From the NCBI GenBank assembly GCA_013399115.1, contig VXAA01000632.1:119926-183925 (forward strand): a stretch of DNA of 64,000 nucleotides, in the 5' to 3' direction. The notes under the pieces were generated by a model, which was not told where the DNA came from, made no database searches, and saw only the letters and a list, made by a program, of their open reading frames with translations. Within the stretch, counting starts at the first letter, position 1. Every line of letters starts with the position of its first letter. Of the stretch, positions 1 through 13,886 are shown piece by piece. A program made the position numbers and the translations under genes. Origin of the DNA: Anseranas semipalmata (Eukaryota > Chordata > Aves > Anseriformes > Anseranatidae).

Positions 1-3000
1 AAACTAGCACCTAGCTCTGGCATCACAATCTGTACAAGACAAGGTTTTTAGCAAGATTATCCCTTCGAAACCTACATTTCGGTCTGTGCTCTTGTGGGGT
101 CTGACCTCCCTCCGGCCAGCACTTCAGTGCTGTCAGGGATGGGCTATGTGCTCCCTCCACTTGCGAGCCTTTGTGGAGCAGACCCGCAGAGCCAGCACAT
201 CACATGGTGCATATTGCTCAGCCCCCTGAATAGTGCAATTAAATCCTTTCTTCTATTCTTTGTCTAATACACAGCATTTTGGGTTCTATATTTGCACAGT
301 GCCTGAAAGAGTCAGATCCTGGTGTAGGAGCTAGACTCTTCCGCTCTGCGTTGATACACACACATACTAAACTCTGGAGCTTGAATCATTCTGGTCTAAA
401 GCAATGCAAAGTTATCTCTCCTCCATGCTCATGAGGAAGTCATTCAGACCTCAGAAAAGATTTTTTTCAATAAGGAACTTTCCTTTGAGTTGTAGGAAAT
501 CTCTTTGAGAATTCCCTGAGATAAGTCTTCTCTCTACAACATTCTGATTTTATCTTTTCAGGTTAAAGTGAAGGTAGTTTCATAATGAGGTTTTCTGAGG
601 TACCAGGGCTGATAGACTCCCTATTCCAGACTGAGACCAGTCACAGAGGAAGAAAGATCAAAGATCATCTTGTTTAGACAGTAGGAATAAGACCTATTTT
701 CCCATTTTTCTACTGTAGAAAAAAATGTGTGTATATGGGGGTGTGGGTTTGGAGGGATAAACTTGGAGACAGGAAGACAGGATCTGTAAAACAGGTGGAA
801 TAGGTACATGAATAACGGGTTGATAGCCATGAAAGCAGCATTTACTAATGCACTTGTGTGCAGGTGCTTGCACAGACTAGGCTGCTCCTACAGCAACAGC
901 TCAGAAATGCCCTTAAAGCAAGAAGTCACATTGTCCTGGTTCCTTGTGCTAGAGTGGCCTAAACACTGGCCAAGACCTCAGGTAATGTATTGGTGCTATT
1001 GGTGAATTACCCAGAAAAATTTCCCAAATATGTATATTTTCCCATAACGACCAAACCTTAGAGTCTACACACAGCTCTTTCCCCTTTCTGTGTGTGAGTA
1101 TTCCTATATGAGTCCAATGGAAAGATTACTCTGCTGGGATTTAGATCAGAACTTATATGCCCTCACTGCAGTGGCACAGATGAAACACATATTTACACAT
1201 TAAGCAAAAAGAAGGAAAAAAAAACCAACCCTGAAACCTTTGAAACTGTAAAATGAACTCATTTACAAATATGCACTCTCTGTCCTGAGACAGAGTCAAA
1301 ACACTGTCTTTTCTCTTGCCCTTGCAAAATCTTGCCTTACCCATTACAAACTCTAGCCAATTTATTTTTGTAGAAATGGAATTTACAGATTACAAAAATG
1401 GTTTGCTCGAGTCATCACCATTCCTTTGAACTCTGAGGCCATTTGAATTTGATCCTGACCAGGCTGACCATAAACCATTCTGTTTGGATAATAGAGGAAA
1501 TGGAACAGTTTGTCTTCAGTAACCTTATAATAAACTGCAGCTCACTAGATATGAATTACAACTAAAATAGCAAAAAGAAGCATGTATATATATCTATGTG
1601 CATGTACATTTCACATGTATGTCTACATGCTCACATAAATACACATGCAACTTCAGGCCAACAGAAGTAAATGAGTGAACAGCATTGGCAATACTAACAT
1701 TATTTTTATTGTCAGTTAAAATGAACAAACTTCATCTACTTGTTCATTATATTTTTATTGTATTAATAAAATATTGTTCATTTAGATGAGCATGATAAAC
1801 TATAAACTGTCTACTCATAATTCAGTATAACCTCCATTCAAAACTATGTGGATTAGTCACAACTAATAATGTTCCAAAGTATATTATATTTGGATTTTAA
1901 AGCTTTGCAATATATTTTTCATAAAATAATTGAAGAGTGGAGAGCTATATACAACTTTACTCCAAAGTCTTAAAACTCATCTGAGCAAAAGGCACAAGTT
2001 TTGGTCTTTGTTCTGTCATATTGAAGGTAGCAAAAATATGGAAATCTCAAAGAAGCAGGAGAGAAAAAGGTGTATCTGTTGGTGTTATACAGATTTTCCA
2101 ATGGGTACCCACTTTTTTGAGGTTTGGAGGGTTTCATATGCTATGAGAAGACAACCCATGTAACATATTCTCTTTGGAAGCCAGCAAGAAGGACTTTAGT
2201 TTGTACCTTAATGGCTTCTTTTATCCCAACCGGGATATGTAGGGCTAAATTCATTGAAGTACTCAGAAGTCTAAGCTTTGCCAACATGGACTTAGGCTCC
2301 AAAGCCTTAACTTCAGTCCTCAAATGCTTAACTGACTTCTCAACCTGGATCTGCTCCGGGATTGAGCCCTTACAGAGGTTCCCCTGGTTTGGGTGCTCTG
2401 TGGGTGCTGTGCTGCACCCAGCTTGCTGGGGCTTAGCACCTCTGGCCTGGCTGGAGAGCTGGAATACGCCCCTTCTGCGTCCTGCTCTGCTGAGCAGCTT
2501 CACCTCTAACATACTCCACAAAGACCAGGTGCCACAAAAAAATGAAGCAGAAGTATTACAGCCCCAGTAATATAATCCTTTGTTTCCTGCAAAAGAAAAC
2601 ACAGAAGCTTCTGCCCAGCAGCAGGAACCAGAGCCCAATACTGCCTCTTCCCAGCATCCAAAATGGGCAAAGGGTACTGAACAGTTGCCCTTTAGAGGTG
2701 TCTGAATTTCCACAAGAAGAAGAGGAAATTGAAATTTACTGCATAAATATCTTCAGCTACTTTAAGTTGTGAACCACCGTTTAAAGAAGGCAGAGAATAG
2801 TGTAGGTATGTGTCCATCCTTCAAAATACTATGTATGCTCTGGCTTAGGGGTTCAGGGCTGTCCATGCTGTACAGCTGAAGGACAAGTACAAGTGGAGTA
2901 GGACTTTCCCACTCAGTGTCTCCCACCAGTTGTCTAGAGACAGATCCTTTTTCAGCATACTAATGATTTTGGCCTTCTCGAGACTCTGACTTTATACACT

Positions 3001-3624
3001 TACTGCACTGGGAGCTCAAATGCTGGGCAGATATTGTTGACCCCTTGGAAGTCACATCCCTAAAATCAGAAGTGGTTCTGTAAACTATGGGCCAGAAAAC
3101 ACATTTCAACCTACCTAAAGAGTTGCTTCTCTAGAGAGAGAGCTGGTGGAGCCAAGTGAGCAATGCTAAACCCTTCCTATACTGCAAGATTAACTACGAA
3201 AAATTTAGTGCAGTATCATTTTTCAAAATATATTTTAAGCCTTTCCAGTTCTCTACCTTGCTGCACATAAGAGGAAATTAAAAACAACAACAAAACACAC
3301 ACCAAAACTTCAAAGCTTCCCTGCATCACAAAGCAAGGATTCACAGTCCATTGGAAACAGTCATCTATTAAAGGCAACAACTGCAAACCAAAGACACTCC
3401 CAGATGCTCCTAGGCAGCTCCCAGCCCAGTGCTGTTTCCCAGGTTTACCAGCAACCACAAGATTCCTGGAACACCAGTACAGCTCATGAAGATAGCCAGT
3501 AGCTGCACAACACATTGTAAAACATATTGCTTTAGTTCATGCTTCTTGAGGTGATGATGAGAACAGAAAAACTGAGTCACATAAACCTAGCAAGAAAAGC
3601 TGGAACAAAGAAATGGCTAATTTT
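1..3624. other. Non-coding unique sequence, no gene recognised
   Basis: No exon, RNA gene or transposon is recognised here. A slightly GC-richer patch at about 2120-2720 carries the longest open frame of the window (190 codons, minus strand, 2141-2713), facing a 148-codon frame on the plus strand (2124-2570). Neither has a recognisable domain or signal, and their overlap on opposite strands suggests low stop-codon density rather than a gene. AT-rich sequence at 1690-1930 contains only short inverted and direct repeats of the kind expected by chance. Confidence 0.6.
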
Positions 3625-3642
3625 TGTGTGTGTGTGTGTGTG
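3625..3642. repeat. (TG)n microsatellite
   Basis: A perfect TG dinucleotide run of about nine units directly follows a short T-run. It is too short to be notable, but it is a possible length-polymorphic marker. Confidence 0.9.
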
Positions 3643-6600
3643 AAGAAATATGCTGATTTTGCTTTTCTGTCATTCACTGGCTACCAACATTCAAACACTA
3701 CATACACATGTGACCATGAGTTTATGAATGAAAACGTATGTGAATTCGAAAGATTGCATAAAATTAACAGATGATCAATGTCTGAAAATTCGTGCAGGGT
3801 GTGCATTATTCATTAATTGCCTTTTCATTTGATTATTCACTAAGCACTATTTATTATCCCCCTCTTTAAAAAAAGCTTCAATGATCTAATCAAGAAGAGA
3901 GGGGAAATATCATGTGTCTTAGGAGACCAATAGCATGCACGAAGAATCAAGGATGAATAGGAAACAGTCAAAATGAAAAATACGTGAACACCTACAGCTA
4001 ATGTTTGTGAAGTGTCTAAAAATAACTAGGGCATTCACAGAAATCAGGATTGGTTCCTAAATATAAAAAAACATTTACCAGAAAATTATTCATAATGAGC
4101 AATTTAACCAGCTATTCAACAGTGATCCAAGCAATTCAGAAAATGACAATTTGAGCAAAGAGGTATTTGAAGACTGACAAAGAATATTTTGACAGTGAGT
4201 ATCTGAAAAGGAGTAGAATTTGGTGTAAACCTATCTAATTCTAAGAATATTAGACAGCTTGGCTATCCTGAGTCTTAGGTGTCTATGATGAGGGGGAGAC
4301 ATCTGTTTCTGATAAAGAGCAAAGGTAGTTTGTGAAGCATCCAGAAGCTGATTGTAATCCCCACTTTAATTAAAGAGGAGCAAGTTCTTCACATGACATC
4401 TGCTAGACTTCCCTGGCATGACCAGCTACTCATCGCTCTGACTTCCATCATCGCAAGGATTTTCCAAGTGCCAAGTTGAGACCAAGGGGGAGAGAGGGGG
4501 AAGCAAGGAAAAGATTGTTTTAATTCCAATCTTGTGCTTTTTCTAAACTTCAAATATTGGAGCTTTTTTTTAATTCCTCAGAAAGTTTATTCCAAGTGTA
4601 TGCACATAACCATAATTCATATCATTCCATAAAACCTCATTTCCAGAACTATATACAGTGTTGTTTTTTCTTTTTTTTTTCTTTTTTCCCTTTTTTTTTA
4701 GGTTAACACAAATAAGCCTAACACGCCTAATGATATGTGATCTAATGAAAACCAATATTGTTACAGTACATCATTCGCATTTTCATGCAGACAATACTTA
4801 TCAGGTAGATGATAACATTTTATGTTGGGAAATAACAAGACTTTTCTTAAGTAAAAGAGCCTATAATCTTCTATAATTCTGTACAAAAAAGACATTATAC
4901 CAAGGAAATTCTTCTTGGCAAACCAGGCTATGATTAAAGGTAGTCACTGGTACTTGTGATCGTTTCCTAACCTTAGACTTTAACTCTCCTCCAAGTTTAG
5001 TTTTTGGAAACCTAGTAGTTTATGGTTAGGACATATCTTGATAGCAATCCAAAATCTTCCTGAAACACACAAGTGGCTTGCATTCTCTAGCAGATAATTG
5101 AATTCAGATACCAGCTTTCCTGAGAAATCTCTACAAAAGTAAAATACATCATGAAAATCTAGAAACAGTTCTCAGATGACCATCATGCACAGACAAAAAT
5201 AACAGCACAGAGGTTGCACCATATAAAATGATATCTCCCACAATACTACTCTGTTTAATATTAAAAGGTTGGCAAAGGACTCATAATATTCTGTACACTT
5301 TGAAAGCATTTATGATTTCTTTTTAATTGGCCAGAAATGCATTTCCTTTCATTTACACACCATAACTCTTCTCTGAAAAATTATCATGACAATATACCAG
5401 CACAGGCACAGAAATCTTTCCTGTTCATAACCACTATGATAATGTTCCATCAAAGAATGAAACTATTTTACTTGTCTGTCCTTCCCCCTCCACAAACAAA
5501 CAAACAAAAAAACCAGCACTTGCTCATGGCAGCTAGATCAATAGGATTTTGTACCACTGATGAAACCATCTTTCTACAGGACGTCTCTGATATTAAGACA
5601 TTAGAGTTCCCCGACAGATTTCACATTGAATTCTGCTACTCCTTAGTTAACAAAAGGCTATTGCATATGTTCGGTGTGTCTCTGTTCAATTTTGCTGTCA
5701 GATATATTGCTACAGGATAAATGACTGTAGCTGAGAAAAGTCTTCTGTCCAAAGCACTGAGAAGTTGGTGGAACCCGGACCTAGTACAGCTAAGCTGTCC
5801 TGATCTGTTCACAGACAAGCTAAAAAAAATAAAATTAAAGAAAATACTTGTAGAAAAAAAAAATAAGTACACCTATTTAGGATTGCTTTATAATCACTTA
5901 ATCTAATACAGATTTTTCCATTGTTTACTATTTATATAGTAATTCCCTTTTATTTTTCTTTTTTGTGTCCCAAGTAGGAGTAATGGTGTGGCATTGAGCT
6001 GCAAAAGTCAAGCCAGGTGAAGTGGAGAGCCAGACCTTGCATTGCATCCAGATAATTTGTACTGAATTTCCCAGAGCACATTACAAAAGAGTCGAGTCAG
6101 AAAAGGGCTCTTGGCACCTCCCCACAGAGGTTCTTCCTCACAGAGGGTAATCACCATCAGGCTCTCTCTGATTACTCTCACATTAAAAGAACGGGATGTG
6201 TCAGAGCTACTTCGTTCCCTGTGCCAAGGACAACAGAGACAATAAGAAGATGTGAAGATTTTATTTAATATTGGAGTGTCATCGTGTTCAACAATGATAA
6301 TAATAATAAAAACACAGAAAGAAACATTTTTATTAAAAGAAGCCTTGCTGCCTTGCTCAGGAAAGATGCCCAGGAGCGTGAGCCTGATTGGAAGGAGTTG
6401 CCTTTGGGAAGTGTCGGAGACAATGGGAAGTTCATGGTTCCCCTAGGTGACTTTCTCCAGCCCAGCCTGCAGCCTGAGGCACAGGACAGTGAGGCACAGG
6501 TCTCAGTCTTGGTGCGGTTCAAGACCCAAGTCAGTGGCACCAGAAGAGATGCTGATTTCACACTTACTTGGAGAACCACACACACTACCACCGTAGGCTG

Positions 6601-8901
6601 TTCCTGTGATGGTGTTGACATTGCCAATTAACAGGCTCCTGAAGGACCCCTCCCCTCCACAGTCCCTATAGGAAGGTATAATGGACAACTTAAATAATAT
6701 GTAGCCTACAAAAACAACTGCACTCATGCCTTTGCATATGATATGCTGATACTACCACAACTTGTTTTATAACAAATGTAACTGGCCTACAAGTGGTTTA
6801 ACTTTACCGGGATAAGGTATATACCCTCCCTGCACCACCTCTCCATCCTGCTGCAAAGCATGACTTATAGAGACACAGAAATGTTCTTCCTTTTCAGTTT
6901 GCAAAACAACTAGCATAGTACAGATATGAGTGGAAATAAATATATACAGGAAGGCATACTTACGGTACACTTCATCTGCCGCTATAAAATAAAACGGAGA
7001 TGAGTAACTTGTGTTTCACTTGCTTGATTATCAGTACAGGAGGGTACAACACACTTTGTATGAGTAAAGGAACAAGGCATTATTACATGAAATGCAAATA
7101 CATGTTGGAGAACCACCTGCTTGACCACCAGTTAGTGCACTGTCTTTTCATTCCAGTCTCAAAGGAGCTGAGCTCTTAAAACCACGTTACATTTTTTGTT
7201 CTTAGTTGCAAAATCCACAGGCAACTACAGCAGTGGAAATGTTCTGAAAATAAAGGGCAACATAAGTAAGCATGACAGGGCAAGCCACAAGCATCTGAGG
7301 GGTCTCAGGTGCTACCTAAGGGCACCAGACAGGATGTGCTGTTAAATCTCCTGGTTTCATTTTGCTTTGTCTGAATCCTAACCTCTGGGGTACTGCAATT
7401 TTGCCTTTGCCAGCAGAGGAGCACATCAGTCTTTGATGCATCAAGGCTTTTGGCTCATCCCTGTAATTACTCAACACTCCATGACTGGCAATTGTAAAAC
7501 ATTTTGCATCCACTCTACTTCCACTGCCTCTCAATAAATGCAATTTCTGTTCCCTGAGGAAGCAATAGTGACCATTTAAACAGAGTCTGCATCCTAACGC
7601 TTTGTTACCAATCAAGAAATTTCCAGCGCTGGGTAACAAAAAAAAAAAATCAATTCTGTTGGAGTGCTTTTAGACCTGATACAAGGTACCAATATAAAGC
7701 ATCAATACAGAATATCTCTGCAACAAAAGAAATTCCCATGCGGCACCCCTTTTTGCAGGCAAAACTCCCCATTGACTTCCTTGCCCTAGAGAGGACTACA
7801 TTGTAGGCGCTGGCCCCTAATTTCTTGCTGCACGTAATTGTTTCTCAGATGTCCATATCAAACCTCTCCAGAACACAGCCTTTGTCACTGTATGACTCTG
7901 TATCTAACACATCTCCAACTCTTTCATTTCTGTAGAATAATGACTCTACGGTAAATGCTGAATTTTCGCTTTAGTTTGAAAACCTACCACTGCCTGCTGC
8001 TGCCGCGCTGCAAGAGATAATATGCTCCATGCCTACAGTACGTTACTGCTAGCCATATAAATAATAATAATAATTTACACACAACTCACACACTTTTTTC
8101 AGTATTTCTGCAAGCAATCCAGAGGCGACAGGAACAAATTGATGGAGACAGAAATGGGAGAATCCCACCCTGTCAGAAGATGAATGAGCTGAGCTTGCAT
8201 GATGTGAACCATGGCTGACAGAAGCGAGGGGGAATCAAAGAGTGAGCAACTTTTGACAACACACGCTTCACAGCTCTGACCACTGAGGATCTACATGATT
8301 ATCTCCAGACAAAATAACTGTGAGTAAAAGGCTTACATACACTTAAATTAAACACAGCAGGATTTTAGTAATCTCTGTTTGCATTTTACTTTCTGTTAAG
8401 AAGGAAATTGCTTGGACTTGGAACATTTCATTTAATGGCATTTTTAGTTACCTTTTGTACTTCTAATGCCATAGTCTAAATTCACCCCAAATTACCCAGG
8501 AAGGCAAAAGAAACCTTTGTCCTTTATTTTTAATTGCAGTAGCTTCCTTACCAATTTTACTAAATTAAATGTGTTTTAAAACATCACCATATTTGAAACC
8601 TAATTATCCCAATCTCTGGATGAAGAATAGCTAACAATACAAACCCCATTTATGTAATTTATTTTGCAAAGGAAAATAAATGGAATGCAGTTGCAGTAAT
8701 GATATACATGTTTGTAATCCTACCCTGCTTTTTCTCTTCCCCACAACAACAACTTAGGGAAGCTGCATCTTTTTTAAACAAATGCTTTAAGAACATCTTT
8801 GCTGCGGCATTTGTTGTATCTCTCTATTAGTCTTGAGAAGAGAAAACTCTGCATAATGTCATGTTCTCTCTAAGTAGCATGAAGGGCTTTTGTTTTGTAC
8901 C
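3643..8901. other. Non-coding unique sequence, no gene recognised
   Basis: Only small scattered open frames are present, all under about 130 codons, and many overlap one another on both strands (for example at 6265-6630). A T-rich pyrimidine tract lies at about 4662-4700. Sequence at 8095-8330 is of more even composition than its surroundings, but no family is recognised. No splice-delimited frame with gene-like codon content was found. Confidence 0.55.
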
Positions 8902-8917
8902 TTTTTTTTTTTTTTTT
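8902..8917. repeat. Poly(T) run
   Basis: Sixteen consecutive T residues lie ten bases upstream of the short duplication at 8928-8989. The run could be the A-tail of a minus-strand retroposed sequence, but no retroposon body is recognised next to it, so a simple homopolymer is the safer description. Confidence 0.85.
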
Positions 8918-8927
8918 GCTATAGCTG

Positions 8928-8989
8928 GTCATGAATGAGGATTATGGCCTGTCACCCACAATAAGTCATGAATGAAGATCATGGCTGGT
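8928..8989. repeat. Two-copy 37-bp tandem duplication
   Basis: The block starting GTCATGAATGAGGATTATGG at 8928 recurs at 8965 as GTCATGAATGAAGATCATGG, giving a 37-bp period with a few substitutions. The second copy is cut short after about 25 bases. It looks like a local duplication next to a poly(T) run, probably from replication slippage. No function is implied. Confidence 0.8.
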
Positions 8990-9285
8990 AATTGTAATGT
9001 GTAAAATAGAAAGAGTGCGAGATGCAGGGCTGAGATGCACTGGTTGTTGAATCGTTATTCAGCACACCCTAGCTGAGTGGAGTTTAATCTTTCCAGACCA
9101 CCTAGTCCTGAGAACCTACATTTTGTTCTTTTGGGGGATAAGCTGCCATTTACTTACTGTATTTATCAATTATTTGCTGAGTTCCTGATAGTTCTATCTG
9201 TATTGCGTTCTACCACAAGAAAGAAAATTTTTCCCAACTGAAGATACTGCTGGTTAAAAACAAGCAAACAAGCAATACTCCCAAA

Positions 9286-9305
9286 ACCAAAAAAAAAAAA
9301 AGGGG
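9286..9305. repeat. Poly(A) run followed by a G-run
   Basis: About thirteen A residues are followed directly by five Gs. It is a low-complexity purine patch with no associated transposon body. Confidence 0.75.
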
Positions 9306-9462
9306 GATCAAAAAGTTATCAGAAACGTGTACTAGAGCAAATAAGGAAAATTACTGGCATTTTCCATAGAACAGTTTTTTATCAGTCAACAGAATTTTGC
9401 AGAAATCTTCTATTAGGCTTACATAAGGTGTCTCAGAAATTAACCTAAATATAAAAGGCTCT

Positions 9463-9464
9463 GA

Positions 9465-9516
<52 letters not shown>

Positions 9517-9524
9517 GAAAGAAA
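9463..9524. repeat. (GAAA)n tetranucleotide microsatellite
   Basis: About fifteen GAAA units form an almost perfect purine-only array with one GA interruption near the 3' end. Arrays of this type and length usually vary in length between individuals. Open frames through it are artefacts of the repeat. Confidence 0.95.
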
Positions 9525-12500
9525 ATGATTAATAATAATAAAAAAAAAATCATGACTTTTATTTACATTTAAACTTATTTGTTAGGAAGGTGCCTTCAAG
9601 CTTAGAAGCCTGCTCACTGTGAGTAAATACTGGGACATATGTGGTCAAACAATAAAAAACAGTTGTTGTAAATGACTTCTACAAATATGTCTTGGAAATT
9701 TGCTCTGCTGTTTTCTGTGGGGTGATGTTATTTGCTCTCTGCAAGTATTCAGATGAGCTCTGACTGGTTTATTCATACAAATATTTGCAAGACCTTTGAA
9801 GTTTGGCTCAAACGTTTATTTGCTCAAAAATTCATATGAGTAAAGACTTTATTTGTTATTCTTCACTCACTTTCCATCCTTGTTACTCTCCATTTTAAAA
9901 AATCAAATATCCAGTAACGCAATGGATACAATACCCTTGTGATTTTGATGACAAATTGTGTATTATAAACAATGACTAATAGAAATGATCAGTGCATGAA
10001 TAAGCCCAACACTTGTTTGCATAAACTATCCAGTAAATATTTAAAAATAATAAAAATATTCCTAGAAATCAGAATAGTTGTGTGAGCAAATCACAAGCAA
10101 AAAAAAAAAAAATGTGGAATATATTATTTGCCATAAATAATTTGATTACATGTATCTTAGAATTTCAAACACAAAAATTAAACTCAACTATTTCTTTCTA
10201 TACCTTCCAACATGGTCGGATATAAGCTAAGGTTACTTCTATGGAATTTCTTTAAATATTATTAAGATATTTCTTAAATTAGGCATTTCACGCAAATATT
10301 CATATCTGCTCTTAGGAAGCCTTAAACTCATTTTTTCCCCAAAAGTTTTTCCTTCCTTTTGCACAAGTGTTACTTGTTAATATTGGTTCATTTACTTGCT
10401 TGAATTCCTGCATTGATTTTATCCTAGAAGATCATGTAAGTCCAATTCTTTTTTTTTTTTTTTTGGCAGAGGAAAGAAATAGCATTAAAAATATTTAACA
10501 CATACGGCCAGTGGATAGAAGGAAAACTAAATACATCAATTGTGAGGTCCTCCAGCTTTCTTGGAGATCTTTCTTTATGATCTTAAAAAGAGCAGAAATA
10601 TCAAAATCTACTTTACGTGACGTCAGTAATAATGGCAACCAAAGTGTGACTTTAAAAATAGTTTGCCTATTATCTAGCAAGCATTTATTTATGCAGTGCT
10701 GAGAAGAGCTGAAGTTGAAAACATCCTTTCAGGTTTACAGATATTTAAGCACTTTATTAGGAGCTGTGGCACACCAACATGCAGGTATCACCCAATTTCA
10801 TTACTACCTGATTAATTAACCTGATTAAAGTGTGAAAGTTGGCACCTTGTCATTACAATCCATGGGAATAACTAATGAGAAACTATGAAATAATTTGTTC
10901 TTCAATTAAAAAGCTGAAAGAAGAGGTTTTATCTCATTATTCTTCTTTCCTGTTATCACCTATGCAAAGCCAAGAAGATTTTGTAAAGCTTACTGTCTAA
11001 AAAAAAAAAAAAAAATACACTGTGTAACATCTTAGGAAACACTTCACAGATCTTTAACAAAATGTGGTGTTATCCAACACCAATAGGCAAGCCAAGAAGG
11101 TTTCAGGGAAAACGTATTCAGTAGACAGCAGGAATGTGAATATAAGTCCTTTCATTTAATAGGATTTATCTGTTGTTCTTTTTTAGCATGTTTAGAGGTT
11201 CGAAGAGAAAAAAAGATATGCTTGAGTTATTAATTGAGAATAAATTATATGACGAATATATGGACCTTGTTTTCTATTAACGAGTTACCTACAAATACAT
11301 AATATCTTCTATTAGTGTGCTCATTTAGGACTATCAGTTTATGGAAAAAAAGAAACCTTGACTTCAGAAAATGGTTGCTATGAACAGGGGTTATTAATTT
11401 TCATTAGTTTTGTTGTATTTGTAACTGCTGCAAATTTTCAGGATAACATAGATAAAGGAACAGGTTCATGAAGCTGTTCAGGGAACCTTTAAACATCTAG
11501 ATATTACTTTAGGTGTATAGACAAAGTTTCTCAAATGACTTCTCAGAAAACCAAGTATTAAATAGTCACTGGGCTACTCTGCATCCAGTAGCCTTAGCTG
11601 TAATATCTACAGGCATGGAGATGTTTAGCGTTGTAAATCACGGATTCTAAGCAGAAACTCAAACACTTGGGGGATTTGTATGCTAAATTATTTATAGATG
11701 TCCAAGACACTAACAGCAGGATGGACAAGGGCGTTTCCCTGAAGAACAGATGGTTATTAGTTAAGATAAACTGTGAGAAAACAAAATGAAGAGAAGCAGA
11801 GACACCAACAGTTCTAAAGATTAAACTTGTCACAAGGGGAAAAAAGTAGAAAATGTCAAGTGGTTTTCTTCTTCCACCTACAGGAGATGTGGAAGGAATG
11901 AGTATCAAGAAGAAGAGGGGAAGGTGATGGTTATGGTCATCAAAGAGGAAATTGTAAAGCTTTAATTAAAGCATAGGCTGTAGGTTCAGAGAAAGAAAGA
12001 AAGAAAAAAAAAAAAGATCCAACCCTAGATTCATTGAGAAAGAATGGTAAGAAGTCTTGAACACTGCCTGGCTTTGTGAGAAAGAAAAAGGAGAGAAATA
12101 AAAGATAATCCTTGTATTATGGGTTTGCATGTCTTTGTTATATTGTTTATGAGGAGAAACTCGGGAACAGACAGATTTCCTTCACTCTGCTGCCTCCATC
12201 TTTGCAGACAACATTGTTGCTCTGGTGAGAGCTTCAGTTTGGCATGAGGACAAGCTGTAGGCTACCCTACCAACCCTTGGACTCCCTAGAAGGCCCCCCT
12301 GCCTGGTTCTAGCTACTCTTCATCGTTGCACTTTCTGAGGAGAAATTGAAAGCAAAGACAAGAAACAAAGCAGATTTCTGACATTTGTTCCAAAAATCAG
12401 AAGACACTCTCCCACACTTAGAAACAAAAAAGGGAAGAGGAAATGAGGTAGCTACAAATTTGCTTACATCTTCAGATTTTTGTTACTGTTTTGGTGGTAG

Positions 12501-13825
12501 CCAGTGGTGACAGGTGACACATGACTTCCCCAAATCTGGTGGTGTTTTTCTTTTTTTTTAATGAATCTTTATTTGTGTGTATTTTGATTGGTGCCATGGT
12601 TTATGAGAGGGGTGCTGCAAAGCCCTTCTGTCCCATAGACCTTTAGTCAGAATTTAAAGTCCTGTTTCTCACTGGGCCACTTAAGTATCTTCATACGGTC
12701 TGCATTTTGATAGGAACTAAAGGAGATGTAGACTTCAAAACAAATGCTAGAAATGGTTGAAAATGCCTTGTCCGGATTACTTTCTTGTTAATGTACATAA
12801 CAGTCCTTCACTATGGCAATAGGCCTGTTTTCCTTTGCAAGTCTCTTCTTCCATTTAAAAGCAGGGCATTTGAAAAACAAAGTATTTCTGTTGTGCTGGT
12901 CTTCCCTGACGGTCAAAAACTTCCCCAAAGTGCTGACACCTGGCAGCCGCCAGCCACCCAACCATGTCTTCAGTCGCCTACATGCAGACGCACAGGCTGG
13001 ACTCTCAAGCAGCTATAAATGAAATAGTTTAATTGTTTTTATATAAGTGAGGATCTGGTTTGTTTGGAGAAAGTAGAAACTGAAAGCAAGTTTTTGGCTT
13101 TACAAGGTAAAGCAAGGGTTTCTTTACTGGTTCATTCTGTATTAACAGCACTGAAAAGCTTCCCACCTTCCCCATGCTATAAAGGTAGTAGAGATACCAA
13201 CTCCTAGTTGAAAACAAAAACAAAAACACCATCTTGGCTCATTTGCAGCAAAATACCAGAAAAGAAAGAAAAAAACACTATCAAAGATTCTTGTTTCTCC
13301 AGTATAACTGCCAGTGATGCAAAGAGAGAGACACACCAAAAAGGCACAGAAAAAAAATCGGATATTTCCACCCTTTCACCTCTCCCTTTACACACACTAA
13401 TGCATACACACACACTCATACATGCACACGTGCATATGTACTTAACTGACGGAGTTATAAATTTTTGTTTCTGAAAACCAGCTTTAGATGATCTTATTTA
13501 TTTATCAGAACTACTGTTCAATTTATATTTTGGCTTGCTATTTATTATGCAAAATAACCTGCTCATATTTTATTCAGCAGAGCATTTGATTAGTGTAAAG
13601 CTTTATTTGCTGGCCTGCGTAACAGTATTTTGTCTAGTCTACAGGCAATATAAGATACTCCAAATCGTTCATAACTCTGACTGGCTCCAAAAAAGAAAAC
13701 TGTTAAAAAGCTAAAACTCTTTCTCAGTGTGTAGATGGCACCAGGGCCTTTGGTTATACAAACTTACAAGTTAATTTTGTCTTTGATGGAATGACTTGCT
13801 ATTTTTTACCAGTAAATATACTTCT
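9525..13825. other. Non-coding AT-rich sequence with homopolymers
   Basis: No gene or transposon is recognised. Homopolymers occur at about 10100-10112 (A), 10449-10464 (T) and 10999-11015 (A). A CA-rich low-complexity stretch lies at about 13390-13440. The longest open frame (11594-11908, minus, 104 codons) has no recognisable features. Confidence 0.55.
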
Positions 13826-13886
13826 TTTTATTTTATTTTATTTTATTTTATTTTATTTTATTTTATTTTATTTTATTTTATTTTTT
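13826..13886. repeat. (TTTTA)n pentanucleotide microsatellite
   Basis: Eleven consecutive TTTTA units are followed by a short T-run. The plus-strand frame through it reads as a monotonous FILFY peptide, which is an artefact of the repeat. Confidence 0.95.
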
